Below, piece by piece: positions 33,566 through 41,368 of a DNA stretch of 64,000 bases. Position 1 is the stretch's first letter, and every line of letters begins with the position of its first letter. Location of the stretch: positions 310,001-374,000 of the forward strand of contig CAWCHQ010000002.1 of NCBI GenBank assembly GCA_963795415.1, written 5' to 3'. The position numbers were made by a program, and so were the translations under genes. Source of the stretch: CAVSUZ01 sp963795415 (GTDB taxonomy: Bacteria > Pseudomonadota > Alphaproteobacteria > Acetobacterales > Acetobacteraceae). The notes under the pieces are model-generated. The model had not been told where the DNA came from, did not search any database, and worked only from the letters and a program-made list of their open reading frames with translations.

Positions 33566-34050
33566 CGACGCCAGCTCTCCAGCCCTGAAAAAGGATGCGG
33601 GGGGAAACCGGTGCGATCCATTTCGAGTTCAGCGCCCGGCTGCCGTGGATAAGGATCCAGTCCAAGCGCCAATTCCTCGGCCGCCGCGTCGCCGAGGTCG
33701 ATCACATCGCCTGCGTAGGGGATTTCGTCTTCCGAGTCGGGGTCGATTTCGGGGGATTCAGTTCCCTGCGGCACGAAGCGAAGGGCGAATTCCTCGGTCA
33801 TTTCGGTTTCGAAGTCCTCCAGTGTGACGACGCAGGTCCGCACGAGGCGGGCGGTCAGCGAACCGGATGCGACGACGACCGAGTTCATCAGGCGTCTAAG
33901 CCGGAACGTGCAGGTCAGCGACAGGATCGCCGGGATGCCGAACCGCTCGGCGAGGGCGCGACATTCGCTGGCCGAAGCGGTGATCTTGTGTTCGACGGGC
34001 GCGGGCCCGAGCCGATCCAGCCGTATGGAGCGGGGTAGCTCCGCTGTCAT
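33511..34050 (-). CDS. YceD/DUF177 family protein with repeat-derived C-terminus
   Basis: 179 residues from the ATG at 34050, which overlaps the stop of the upstream chaperone gene (ATGA). DUF177 features: MTAELPRSIRLDRLG, AERFGIPAILSLTCTFRLRRL, LTARLVRTCVVTLEDFETEMTEEFALRFVP, EIDPDSEDEIPYAGDVIDLGDAAAEELALGLDPYPRQPGA. YceD proteins are tied to 23S rRNA maturation and normally precede rpmF. Here no rpmF follows; after HPFSGLE the last residues (WRRHKTRSPCRRGNGGEVET) and the stop come from the palindromic repeat at 33468. The core domain looks complete, so function may be kept. Confidence 0.87.
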   Translation of the reverse strand: MTAELPRSIRLDRLGPAPVEHKITASASECRALAERFGIPAILSLTCTFRLRRLMNSVVVASGSLTARLVRTCVVTLEDFETEMTEEFALRFVPQGTESPEIDPDSEDEIPYAGDVIDLGDAAAEELALGLDPYPRQPGAELEMDRTGFPPHPFSGLESWRRHKTRSPCRRGNGGEVET

Positions 34051-34592
34051 CGCAGCGGGCGGAAGCACACGTCGCCGGTGGCGAGCGCGTCGAGGGATTG
34101 TTCCGCCAGATGCGCGTGCAGACGCATTGTATGGCTGGCAAGCGCGGCAGCCGACCCGTCGGGCACGGGGCAGCCGCGCCAGACATTGCGGCGAATTGCG
34201 GCGGCCAGTGCCGGCTGGTCCGCTGCGTCCAGGGCAGGGCCGTAGGCCAGGGCACGTCCGTGGAACGCCTCCCACATGGCACGATTCTTTTTGCCGACCG
34301 AGAGGTCTCCGACTCCCATCTCACGCAGGTTGACGTCCATATCGGCGAACATGGCGTCAAAGACGGCCTGGGCCAAGGCGGGTCCGGGCTCGGTGGCGGT
34401 GCGCAGCCGTTCGACGATGAGTGCCGTGAACAACGCGACCATGTCGAAACGCCCGTTGAGGGTATCGGGGACGCCCAGAGTGGCGTAGAAGTGCGGCTGG
34501 CGTGCCGCGGCGACGGCGGCGGCGTAAAGCCGGAATCCGGCCTGCTCATGCGAGCGGCGGCCTACGGGAAGGAGGGAACGCAGAAAGCTCAT
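34047..34592 (-). CDS. Ubiquinol-cytochrome c chaperone family protein
   Basis: 181 residues from the ATG at 34592 (MSFLRSLLPVGRRSHEQAGFRLYAAAVAAARQPHFYATLGVPDTLNGRFDMVALF), the typical start of the UQCC1/CBP3-like family. The conserved centre is LAQAVFDAMFADMDVNLREMGVGDLSVGKKNRAMWEAFHGRALAYG. In mitochondria CBP3 helps cytochrome b of the bc1 complex to be made; the bacterial version is inferred to do likewise. Coupling to yceD by ATGA overlap is a common alphaproteobacterial arrangement. bamE is divergent, with the starts 44 bases apart. Confidence 0.92.
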   Translation of the reverse strand: MSFLRSLLPVGRRSHEQAGFRLYAAAVAAARQPHFYATLGVPDTLNGRFDMVALFTALIVERLRTATEPGPALAQAVFDAMFADMDVNLREMGVGDLSVGKKNRAMWEAFHGRALAYGPALDAADQPALAAAIRRNVWRGCPVPDGSAAALASHTMRLHAHLAEQSLDALATGDVCFRPLR

Positions 34593-34635
34593 GGCCCTGA
34601 TTGACAGCCGCCTGGCGGCGTGACAACGGGCGGCG

Positions 34636-35148
34636 ATGCTGTTTTGTGATTCGCGGCGCGGCCGCGGGGCCGTTCTGGCTGCCCTTCTTGCCGGCGCATC
34701 TGCCCTGGGCGGCTGCACGATGCTTCTGCGTCCGCCTGAGATCCGAGGAAACAACGTGAAGCCGGAGGAGCTGAACCAGCTCGTTGCCGGCAAGACGACC
34801 CAAAGCGAAGCGACATCAATTCTTGGCTCGCCGACGGCGAAGGGGACGTTCGATCAGAACGATTGGTATTACATCGGTGAAACGACAAAGCCGGCGATCG
34901 CGGGAACAGAGAGCGTGCTCGCACAGGATGTTGTTGTGCTCGCTTTTAACAACCAGGGCGTGCTGCAGAACGTCAGCCATCTGACGCAGAAGAATGCGAT
35001 GAATGTTCCCATCGTGAGCCGTACGACGCCTTCCCCGGGCACCGAGGCGGGATTCCTGCAGCAATTGCTGGGAAATATTGGTCGGTTCAGCCCGGGCGGG
35101 CTTGGCGCGAGTCAGGCGCCGAGCGGTGGGGTGCCCATCGGGCAATAG
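34636..35148 (+). CDS. bamE: Outer-membrane assembly factor BamE (SmpA/OmlA)
   Basis: 170 residues, lipoprotein. The signal peptide VLAALLAGASALGGC gives lipid-modified Cys27. The mature part has the SmpA/OmlA fold: GNNVKPEELNQLVAGKTTQSEATSILGSPTAKGTFDQNDWYYIG, then VVLAFNNQGVLQNVSHL. The C-terminal 50 residues are a Gly/Pro-rich tail longer than in E. coli BamE, as usual in this class. BamE supports the BamABCDE complex that folds outer-membrane proteins. It is divergent from the cytochrome bc1 chaperone gene. Confidence 0.93.
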   Translation: MLFCDSRRGRGAVLAALLAGASALGGCTMLLRPPEIRGNNVKPEELNQLVAGKTTQSEATSILGSPTAKGTFDQNDWYYIGETTKPAIAGTESVLAQDVVVLAFNNQGVLQNVSHLTQKNAMNVPIVSRTTPSPGTEAGFLQQLLGNIGRFSPGGLGASQAPSGGVPIGQ

Positions 35149-35200
35149 GCTGTGCGCATGATCGCGGCTGTGCTCAAGGCTGAATCGCAGGAGGCGTGAT

Positions 35201-35899
35201 ATGCGATCCATGACCATCCAGGCCGCAGATGGGTCAGGCAGCTTCTCGGCTTACGTGGCTGAGCCTAAGGCCAAGCCGGCGGGTGCGGTGGTGGTGATTC
35301 AGGAGATTTTCGGCGTCAACCAGGCGATGCGGGATATCGCCGACTGGATCGCCGATATGGGATTCGTTGCGGTGTGTCCGGACCTGTTCTGGCGCATGGA
35401 GCCGGGAGTGGACATTACCGACAAGTCGGAGGCCGAGTGGAAGAAAGCTTTGGAACTGTTCAACAAGTTCGATCAGGTAAAGGGAATCGAGGACCTGAAG
35501 GCGGCGGTTGCCGCGGCGCGAAAGATGCCGGCCGGCAGCGGCAAGGCGGGGACTATTGGCTACTGCCTGGGCGGGCGGCTCGCGTTCATGATGGCCGAGC
35601 AGTCCGACGCGGATGTGAATATTTCTTACTACGGCGTTGGCCTCGATAACCTGCTTGGTGATCTGGGTAAGATCTCCAAGCCGCTTGTCGTTCATGTCGC
35701 TGATAACGACGAGTTCTTTCCACCCGAGGGCCGCGCGAAAACTGTTGCGGCGCTCAAGGGACACCCGCACGTCGCCTGCTACGTATATGCCGATGCCAAT
35801 CACGCGTTTGCCCGCGTGGAGGGGGTTTACTGGGACGGGCGGGCCGCGACGATTGCCAACGGCCGCACGGCCGAAGCGCTAGTGAAGGCGCTGGGTTAG
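35201..35899 (+). CDS. Dienelactone hydrolase family protein
   Basis: 232 residues, alpha/beta-hydrolase. Order: AYVAEPKAKPAGAVVVIQEIFGVNQAMRDIADWIADMGFVAVCPDLFWR, nucleophile Cys in IGYCLGGRLAF (Cys rather than Ser, as in true dienelactone hydrolases), Asp in VHVADNDEFFPPEG and His in YADANHAFAR. The family opens dienelactones in chloroaromatic breakdown or acts as a general carboxylesterase. AGGAGG is close upstream. It probably starts a transcript that runs into the M24-fold gene 27 bases on. Confidence 0.92.
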   Translation: MRSMTIQAADGSGSFSAYVAEPKAKPAGAVVVIQEIFGVNQAMRDIADWIADMGFVAVCPDLFWRMEPGVDITDKSEAEWKKALELFNKFDQVKGIEDLKAAVAAARKMPAGSGKAGTIGYCLGGRLAFMMAEQSDADVNISYYGVGLDNLLGDLGKISKPLVVHVADNDEFFPPEGRAKTVAALKGHPHVACYVYADANHAFARVEGVYWDGRAATIANGRTAEALVKALG

Positions 35900-35926
35900 C
35901 GGCGCGGCCGCGGGAGGGGTAACGCC

Positions 35927-37078
35927 ATGGCGCTGCATTTCACTAGGGAGGAGTTCCAGCGCCGGATCGATGCGGTCCGCGATGCGCTGACTGCGCGGGG
36001 CCTCGATGGCCTGCTGATGTTCCAGCAGGAGAGCATGTATTACCTGACGGGTTACGACACGTTCGGGTTCTGCTTCTTCCAGTCCCTTTACCTTGGCGCG
36101 GATGGCAAACTGGCGTTGATCACGCGTTCGGCAGACCTGCGTCAGGCGCGGCAGACCTCGATCATTCCGGACATTCACATCTGGACGGATGCAGGCGGCG
36201 CGCAGCCTGCTCTGCAGCTTCGGGCAATGCTGGAGGATTACGGTGCGCGGGGGCGGCGGCTGGGTATCGAGGCGAATGCGTACGGGCTCAGCTACGCTTA
36301 TGGAAAAGCGGTGGACGCTGCGCTGGCGGACTTCTGCGTGCTGGAGGATGCGTCGGGGCTGGTCGATGAGCTGCGGGCGGTAAAGTCTGCCGACGAGCTT
36401 GGTTATGTGCGGAGGGCCGGCGAGCTGGCCGACACGGCGCTGGCGGCGGGGCTGGAGCAGATCCGGGCCGATGCGGACGAGGGGATAATACTTGCTGCCA
36501 TGCAGGGGGCGGTTTTTGCCGGCGGAGGGGATTATCCCGGCAACGAGTTTATCATTGGCTCCGATGAAGACGCGCTGCTTTGCCGGTACAAATCGGGTCG
36601 CCGGCGGCTATCCGCGAACGATCAACTCACGCTGGAGTTTGCGGGCGTCTATCGCCACTACCACGCTGCACTGATGCGGACAGTGATCATCGGCGAGCCA
36701 CGCGAGGCGCACGTGCGAATGCACGCGGCGTGTGTGGAGGCGCTGGACGCCTGCGAGGCGGCTCTGCGCCCTGGCCACAGCGCCGGGGAGGTATTCGCGG
36801 CGCATGCGCGCGTGATGGACGCACATGGGATGGCGGCGCATCGGCTGAATGCCTGTGGCTACAGTCTTGGCGCGAAGTTCACTCCGAGCTGGATGGATCC
36901 GCCGATGTTCTACGAGAACAACAGGTTTCCTCTGCGGCCCGGCATGGTCACGTTCGTTCACATGGTGCTGATGGATTCCGATCAGGGCGCCGCAATGACA
37001 CTGGGCCGCACGTATGTGCTGGGGGACGGCGCGCCGGAGCCGTTATCACGCAGGACCCTCGATATGATCCGGTGCTGA
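35927..37078 (+). CDS. M24-fold hydrolase (creatinase/ectoine-hydrolase-like)
   Basis: 383 residues with the creatinase N-domain (FTREEFQRRIDAVRDALTARGLDGLLMFQQESMYYLTGYDTFGF) and the pita-bread C-domain. In true aminopeptidase P the metal site has two Asp (D-x-G...D-x-T-R-T); here the strand reads LTLEFAGVYRHYHAALMRTV, so both Asp are replaced (Glu and Ala). That loss of metal ligands is typical of metal-independent members such as creatinase and DoeA-type ectoine hydrolase. So amide hydrolysis of a small molecule is more likely than peptide cleavage. The neighbours are CoA-transferase genes 3 bases downstream, suggesting a role in the same catabolic route. Confidence 0.82.
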   Translation: MALHFTREEFQRRIDAVRDALTARGLDGLLMFQQESMYYLTGYDTFGFCFFQSLYLGADGKLALITRSADLRQARQTSIIPDIHIWTDAGGAQPALQLRAMLEDYGARGRRLGIEANAYGLSYAYGKAVDAALADFCVLEDASGLVDELRAVKSADELGYVRRAGELADTALAAGLEQIRADADEGIILAAMQGAVFAGGGDYPGNEFIIGSDEDALLCRYKSGRRRLSANDQLTLEFAGVYRHYHAALMRTVIIGEPREAHVRMHAACVEALDACEAALRPGHSAGEVFAAHARVMDAHGMAAHRLNACGYSLGAKFTPSWMDPPMFYENNRFPLRPGMVTFVHMVLMDSDQGAAMTLGRTYVLGDGAPEPLSRRTLDMIRC

Positions 37079-37081
37079 CCG

Positions 37082-37903
37082 ATGAGCCCGGTCACGCTGG
37101 AAGAGCTGGCGGACGCGGTTCCTGACGGAGCGCTTTTGGCGCTGCCTCCGGACAACTCGCTGTCGCCGTGCGCGTTCGCCCGTGCGCTTATCCGTGCCGG
37201 CAAGCGCCGGCTGCATCTGCTGGGCGTTCCCGTGTCCGGCTATGCCACGGATCTGCTGATCGGGGCGAACTGCGTCGCTTCGGTGCAGAGCTCCGGTGTC
37301 TCGCTGGGAGAGACCGGCCTGGCGCCCCGGTTTCAGGCCGCATTGGTGGCGGGCGTGATCACGATGACGGACGCCACGTGCCCGGCGATCCATACGATGC
37401 TGCAGGCGGCGGAGAAGGGCGTGCCGTTCATGCCGCTGCGCGGCATCATCGGCAGCGACATTCTTGCCCACCGGGCGGACTGGAAGGTGATCGACAATCC
37501 CTTCGCCGAGGCAGGTGATCCAGTCGTCCTGCTCCCGGCGCTGTCTCCGGATATCGCCGCCTTTCATGCGGTGATGGCCGACAGGGAGGGGAATGTTTTC
37601 GTTGGTCGCCGGCACGAACTGGCGACGATGGCGCATGCGGCGCGGCGGTCACTGGTAACGGTTGAGCGTATCTGCGACGGGAACCTGCTGGAGGATGAGC
37701 GGCTGGCTGGTGGGGTTATCTCCAGCGTGTACGTTCAGGCCGTTGCGATCGCCCAGCGAGGCGCGTGGCCTTTGGCGCTGCTTGACGAGTATGCGACGGA
37801 TGCGACGCATCTGGCGGAATACGCCCGGATGGCGAAGATCGACGAGGGTTTCCGAGCCTATCTTGACCGGTTTGTTTTTTCACAGCCGGCCGCGGCGGCA
37901 TGA
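37082..37903 (+). CDS. CoA-transferase, alpha subunit
   Basis: 273 residues. It has the family I CoA-transferase A-subunit pattern: LEELADAVPDGALLALPPDNSLSPCAFARALIRAGKRRLHLLGVP, SVQSSGVSLGETGLAPRFQAAL and PFMPLRGIIGSDIL, with PVVLLPALSPDIAAFHAVMADREGNVFVG. It overlaps the beta-subunit gene by four bases (ATGA). Relatives in NCBI-style annotation include glutaconate- and 3-oxoacid CoA-transferases. Together with the beta subunit it should move CoA between acyl groups; the acyl pair is not readable. Confidence 0.88.
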   Translation: MSPVTLEELADAVPDGALLALPPDNSLSPCAFARALIRAGKRRLHLLGVPVSGYATDLLIGANCVASVQSSGVSLGETGLAPRFQAALVAGVITMTDATCPAIHTMLQAAEKGVPFMPLRGIIGSDILAHRADWKVIDNPFAEAGDPVVLLPALSPDIAAFHAVMADREGNVFVGRRHELATMAHAARRSLVTVERICDGNLLEDERLAGGVISSVYVQAVAIAQRGAWPLALLDEYATDATHLAEYARMAKIDEGFRAYLDRFVFSQPAAAA

Positions 37904-38634
37904 TTACCAGGGAGGAGGTGATGGCAGCGGCCATCGCCCGGCTGATCCTGGACCCGACCGCGCCGGCCGCCCGGCACATTGCGGTTGGTGCGGCCAGTGC
38001 AATACCGGCCGCGGCATGCTTGCTGGTGAAAGCACTTGGCCATGACGTGCGGCTTTCATTCCTGCACAAGCAAAGGGGAAACCCGTTCACTGCCGGGACG
38101 CGGGAGCTGTTTGATCTCGCGGGCCAGGGCCGGATCGATCTTTTCTTCCTTGGCGGGGGGCAGATTGACGGCAAGGCCAATATCAATCTGATCGGGACGG
38201 GGAACTGGCCGGGCACGGCGGCGCGTTTCCCCGGCAGCTTCGGCTCGGCGTTCATGTACATGATGGTGCCGAGGACCATCCTGTTTCGCGAGGAGCACTC
38301 ACTTCGCGTGTTGGTGCCGCGGGTAGATATCGTGTCGGCATCGGGCATGTCGGCTGCGGGAGTGTATCGTCGCGGTCATGCGCAGGCGCTCGTGACCGGT
38401 CGCGCGGTTTTTGGGTTCGATCCTGCGGGATCTGGATTCACATTGCGGTCCTGGCACCCTGGGGAGACCGCGGCGTCGATCCGAGCGAATACCGGGTTTG
38501 CATATTATTCATCCCCAGGCGCCGGGGAGACTGCGCCGCCCAGACCGGAGGAGCTCGAATTGCTGCGTGGTCCTGTTTGTGAAATGATGCGAGAGGCTTA
38601 TCCCGCGTTCTGCAGACGCGTCTGGAACCATTGA
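37900..38634 (+). CDS. CoA-transferase, beta subunit
   Basis: 244 residues: HIAVGAASAIPAAACLLVKAL, then DLFFLGGGQIDGKANINLIGTG, followed by RFPGSFGSAFMYMMVPRTILFREEHSLRVLVPRVDIVSASG. The usual catalytic Glu of family I beta subunits lies in an E-N-G or E-x-G loop near the N-terminus; no clear equivalent is seen (the region reads AVGAASAIP), so the active site should be checked. Relatives of glutaconate-CoA-transferase beta type use a different position. It is the last gene of this transcript; 160 bases separate it from the repeat-protein gene. Confidence 0.8.
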   Translation: MITREEVMAAAIARLILDPTAPAARHIAVGAASAIPAAACLLVKALGHDVRLSFLHKQRGNPFTAGTRELFDLAGQGRIDLFFLGGGQIDGKANINLIGTGNWPGTAARFPGSFGSAFMYMMVPRTILFREEHSLRVLVPRVDIVSASGMSAAGVYRRGHAQALVTGRAVFGFDPAGSGFTLRSWHPGETAASIRANTGFAYYSSPGAGETAPPRPEELELLRGPVCEMMREAYPAFCRRVWNH

Positions 38635-38742
38635 GGCGAAGGGCAGTCGGGAAGTCTCGCGAAGACGTGACCGTCGCGCTGCGGGCCGGCGGTAAACGGC
38701 GAAAGTTGCTCTTGTCACACTACTGTGAAATCGCTAGTTAGT

Positions 38743-38765
38743 CTATCATAAGGCGATATAGACGT
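38743..38765 (+). promoter_or_regulatory. Inverted repeat upstream of the repeat-protein gene
   Basis: GGCGA and TCGCC flank TATAGACG about 35 bases before the ATG, within an A+T-richer stretch (TCGCTAGTTAGTCTATCATA). It may be part of a promoter or an operator. The stem is only five bases, so support is weak. Confidence 0.25.
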
Positions 38766-38794
38766 CGCCTGATCCTAATTGAGGGAGCTTACCA

Positions 38795-39709
38795 ATGCGC
38801 GTCGTAATGGCGGGAACAGGCTTGGCGCTCGTGCTTGCGCTTAGCCCGGCGGCCTTCGGCCAGGGAAATGGCTGGAACGAGGGGTGGAACGGCCAGTACC
38901 ATCAGAGCAACGGTGCGGCCCAGGCTGGCAACGGCTGGAACGAGGGGTGGAACGGCCAGTATCACCAGAGCAACGGTGCGGCCAACGGCTGGGGCGATGC
39001 CGCTAACGGCTATGGCCAGTATCACCAGAGCAATGGCGCGGCCAACGGCTGGGGCGACGCCGGCAACGGGTATGGCCAGTATCACCAGAGCAATGGTGCG
39101 GCCAACGGCTGGGGTGATGCCGGCAACGGGTATGGCCAGTACCACCAGAGCAACGGCGCGGCCAACGGCTGGGGCGATGCCGGCAACGGGTATGGCCAGT
39201 ATCACCAGAGCAATGGTGCGGCCAACGGCTGGGGTGATGCCGGGAACGGGTATGGCCAATATCACCAGAGCAATGGCGCGGCGCAGGCCGGAAATGGCTG
39301 GAATGAGGGCTGGAACGGCCAGTATCACCAGAGCAACGGCGCGGCCAACGGCTGGGGCGATGCCGGCAACGGCTATGGCCAGTATCACCAGAGCAACGGC
39401 GCGGCCAACGGCTGGGGCGATGCCGGCAACGGCTATGGCCAGTATCACCAGAGCAATGGCGCGGCGATGGGCGGTAACGGCTGGAACGAGGGCTGGAACG
39501 GCAACGGCCAGTATCACCAGAGCAATGGTGCGGCCAACGGCTGGGGCGATGCCGGCAACGGCTATGGCCAGTACCACGAGAGCAATGGCGCAGCGATGGG
39601 CGGTAACGGCTGGGGCGATGCCAGCAATGGCAACGGCCAGTACCACGAGAGCAATGGATTAGCTCCGGGCAACAATTACCATCAGAGCAACGGCAGTTCT
39701 TCGCAGTAA
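38795..39709 (+). CDS. Secreted Asn/Gly-rich tandem-repeat protein
   Basis: 304 residues, with GAGGGAGCTT upstream of the ATG. A signal peptide (VVMAGTGLALVLALSPAAFG, cleavage near 22) is followed only by repeats of about 20 residues: the core QYH(Q/E)SNG occurs 13 times, with a 14th variant NYHQSNG. Two spacer types alternate: AANGWGDAGNGYG and AAQAGNGWNEGWNG (or AAMGG...). No cysteine or lysine follows the signal; Trp, Tyr, Asn, Gly, Gln and His dominate. It should be exported and unfolded, or stack into a regular beta structure like curlin-type fibres, but it lacks a Curlin consensus. A protease gene of the HtrA type follows 32 bases on. No known family recognised. Confidence 0.85.
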   Translation: MRVVMAGTGLALVLALSPAAFGQGNGWNEGWNGQYHQSNGAAQAGNGWNEGWNGQYHQSNGAANGWGDAANGYGQYHQSNGAANGWGDAGNGYGQYHQSNGAANGWGDAGNGYGQYHQSNGAANGWGDAGNGYGQYHQSNGAANGWGDAGNGYGQYHQSNGAAQAGNGWNEGWNGQYHQSNGAANGWGDAGNGYGQYHQSNGAANGWGDAGNGYGQYHQSNGAAMGGNGWNEGWNGNGQYHQSNGAANGWGDAGNGYGQYHESNGAAMGGNGWGDASNGNGQYHESNGLAPGNNYHQSNGSSSQ

Positions 39710-39741
39710 CTGATTCTTCCGGCGGCCCGAGGTGATGGCGC

Positions 39742-41258
39742 ATGCGCCTGCCTCGGGCTGTAGGATTCGATCCTAAGAACGACTACGGAACCGGGGCAGG
39801 CCGCATGGGAGCCGCCGTTGGCCGGATCATTAGCGGCGATCTGGGCCTGGGGGGTTTGTTTGCGGCGTTCTGGATTGCCGGGCTTCTGGCGGGCATCCCC
39901 ATTTCGGTGTTTGCCGAGGCGGGCTCCGTGGATTGGAGCAGCGTCGTTCGTGCGGACCTCCCGGCCATCGTGAACATCTCTGTGGAGACACTCAGCAAGG
40001 ACCCGAAGGACGGGACGGTTCATCGCGAGCGCGATCTGGGAACCGGCTTTTTCATAAGCAGTGACGGGCTAATTCTGACAAATCGCCACGTGATAAGCGG
40101 TGCGTTCCGGATCACGGTCACGACCAGCGACAGATTGCAATGGAATGCGGAACTGGTTGCGGCGGGAAAGATCATCGACCTCGCCGTGCTGAAAATAGAC
40201 ACGGGAAAGCCAACAGCATTCCTCGAGCCGGCCGACAGCGACGCAATCCATGTCGGGGACCCACTGCTCGTCATTGGGAATCCGCTGGGACTGGGAACCT
40301 CGGCGAGTGCGGGCATCGTCAGCGCGAGGAACCGGAATCTCCGGAACACCCCGTTCGACGATTACATTCAGACCGATGCGGCGATAAATCACGGCAATTC
40401 GGGCGGCCCCGTGCTAGACCAGAACGGCGCGGTGGCAGGGATTGCGACGATTCTGGTAACCCAGGCCGCCGACCAAGGCTCGAGCGGACTGGGTTTCGCC
40501 ATTCCCTCCAAGGACGCCTATCAGGCTGTCCGTCACCTGCTCGATCCTACGTCTTTGCCGGTCGGGTGGATCGGGGTGCATCTGCAAGATGTGACGCCGG
40601 ATCTGGCGTGGTCGTTCGGTATCCCGGAGCCGCGCGGGCAGCTTATCACTCAGATCGATAGTGGAAGCCCGGCGGAAATGGCGGGCCTGCGCAGCGGCGA
40701 TATTATCCTGAGCTATCGGGGCATATCATCACCTGATTCGAGCGCGCTCATGTGGGATATCATTCTAAGTCCCGTAGGCCAGCCGGCGGCGATGACCATC
40801 CGGCGCCAGGGGCAGGTGATAAGTAGCTCGGTAATGGTCGCCGACTGGCCCGACCTGCACGAGGCCGTCAGTGCCCTGATCAGCAGCCCGCCTTAGCCGC
40901 GGCGGCGCGAGCGCCCGATCTGGGGCTGCTGCTGACGCCAAATAGCGCCGCGGCCCAGCGGATGTTTGATCTCCAGACGACAAGCGGTGTGGTCGTGGCC
41001 GCTGTGAATCCGGCCTCAGAGGCCTATACACGGGGCATTATGGCCGGCGATGTGATCGAGAAGGTGCAGGACATTCCGGTGGCTTCTGCGACAGAGATGA
41101 TGGACCTGATCGAGAGCGCGGAGCACACGCGGCGCTTCGTGTCCTTGCTGGTGACCGGGAAGGCCGGCACGCGATGGATCAGCCTGTATGCCGGCGCCGA
41201 GGAGGGAGCCGGCTCAGCGAGTCCGCAATCGGTCTCGCCGCCAGCCACCCGAGACTGA
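39742..41258 (+). pseudogene. HtrA/DegP-type serine protease, frame broken before the second PDZ domain
   Basis: The first frame (39742-40896, 384 residues) holds a long N-terminus with a signal anchor (GLFAAFWIAGLLAGIPISVFA), the trypsin-like domain with His116 (LTNRHVISG), Asp146 (IIDLAVLKID) and Ser220 (NHGNSGGPV), and one PDZ domain (GQLITQIDSGSPAEMAGLRSGDIIL). It stops at TAG 40894. In the next frame the protein plainly continues: PALAAAARAPDLGLLLTPNSAAAQ, then a second PDZ domain (VVVAAVNPASEAYTRGIMAGDVIEKV) to 41258. A one-base loss near 40890 explains this. A one-PDZ, DegS-like product could still work. The neighbour is the secreted repeat protein, a possible substrate or partner. Confidence 0.8.
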
Positions 41259-41368
41259 GGCGAAAATCTCTGGAGCTTTTCCGGCGAGGCACGATTTGCT
41301 CTAAATGCGGTCGGCGGCGTTGCGCCAGTTGCGCGCCGGCATCGTGAGGTGAGGGAGCAAGCGGTCTG

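Noticed and set aside
38789..39646. Long antisense frame across the repeat protein coding a hydrophobic repeat (AIALVILAIAVAGIAPAVGR)
   Set aside because: It is forced by the tandem repeats of the sense gene (period a multiple of three) and has no ribosome site; the sense strand has a signal peptide and a good ribosome site.
40880..40900. Programmed frameshift in the HtrA gene
   Set aside because: No slippery heptamer or following structure was evident; a simple one-base loss is the simpler reading.
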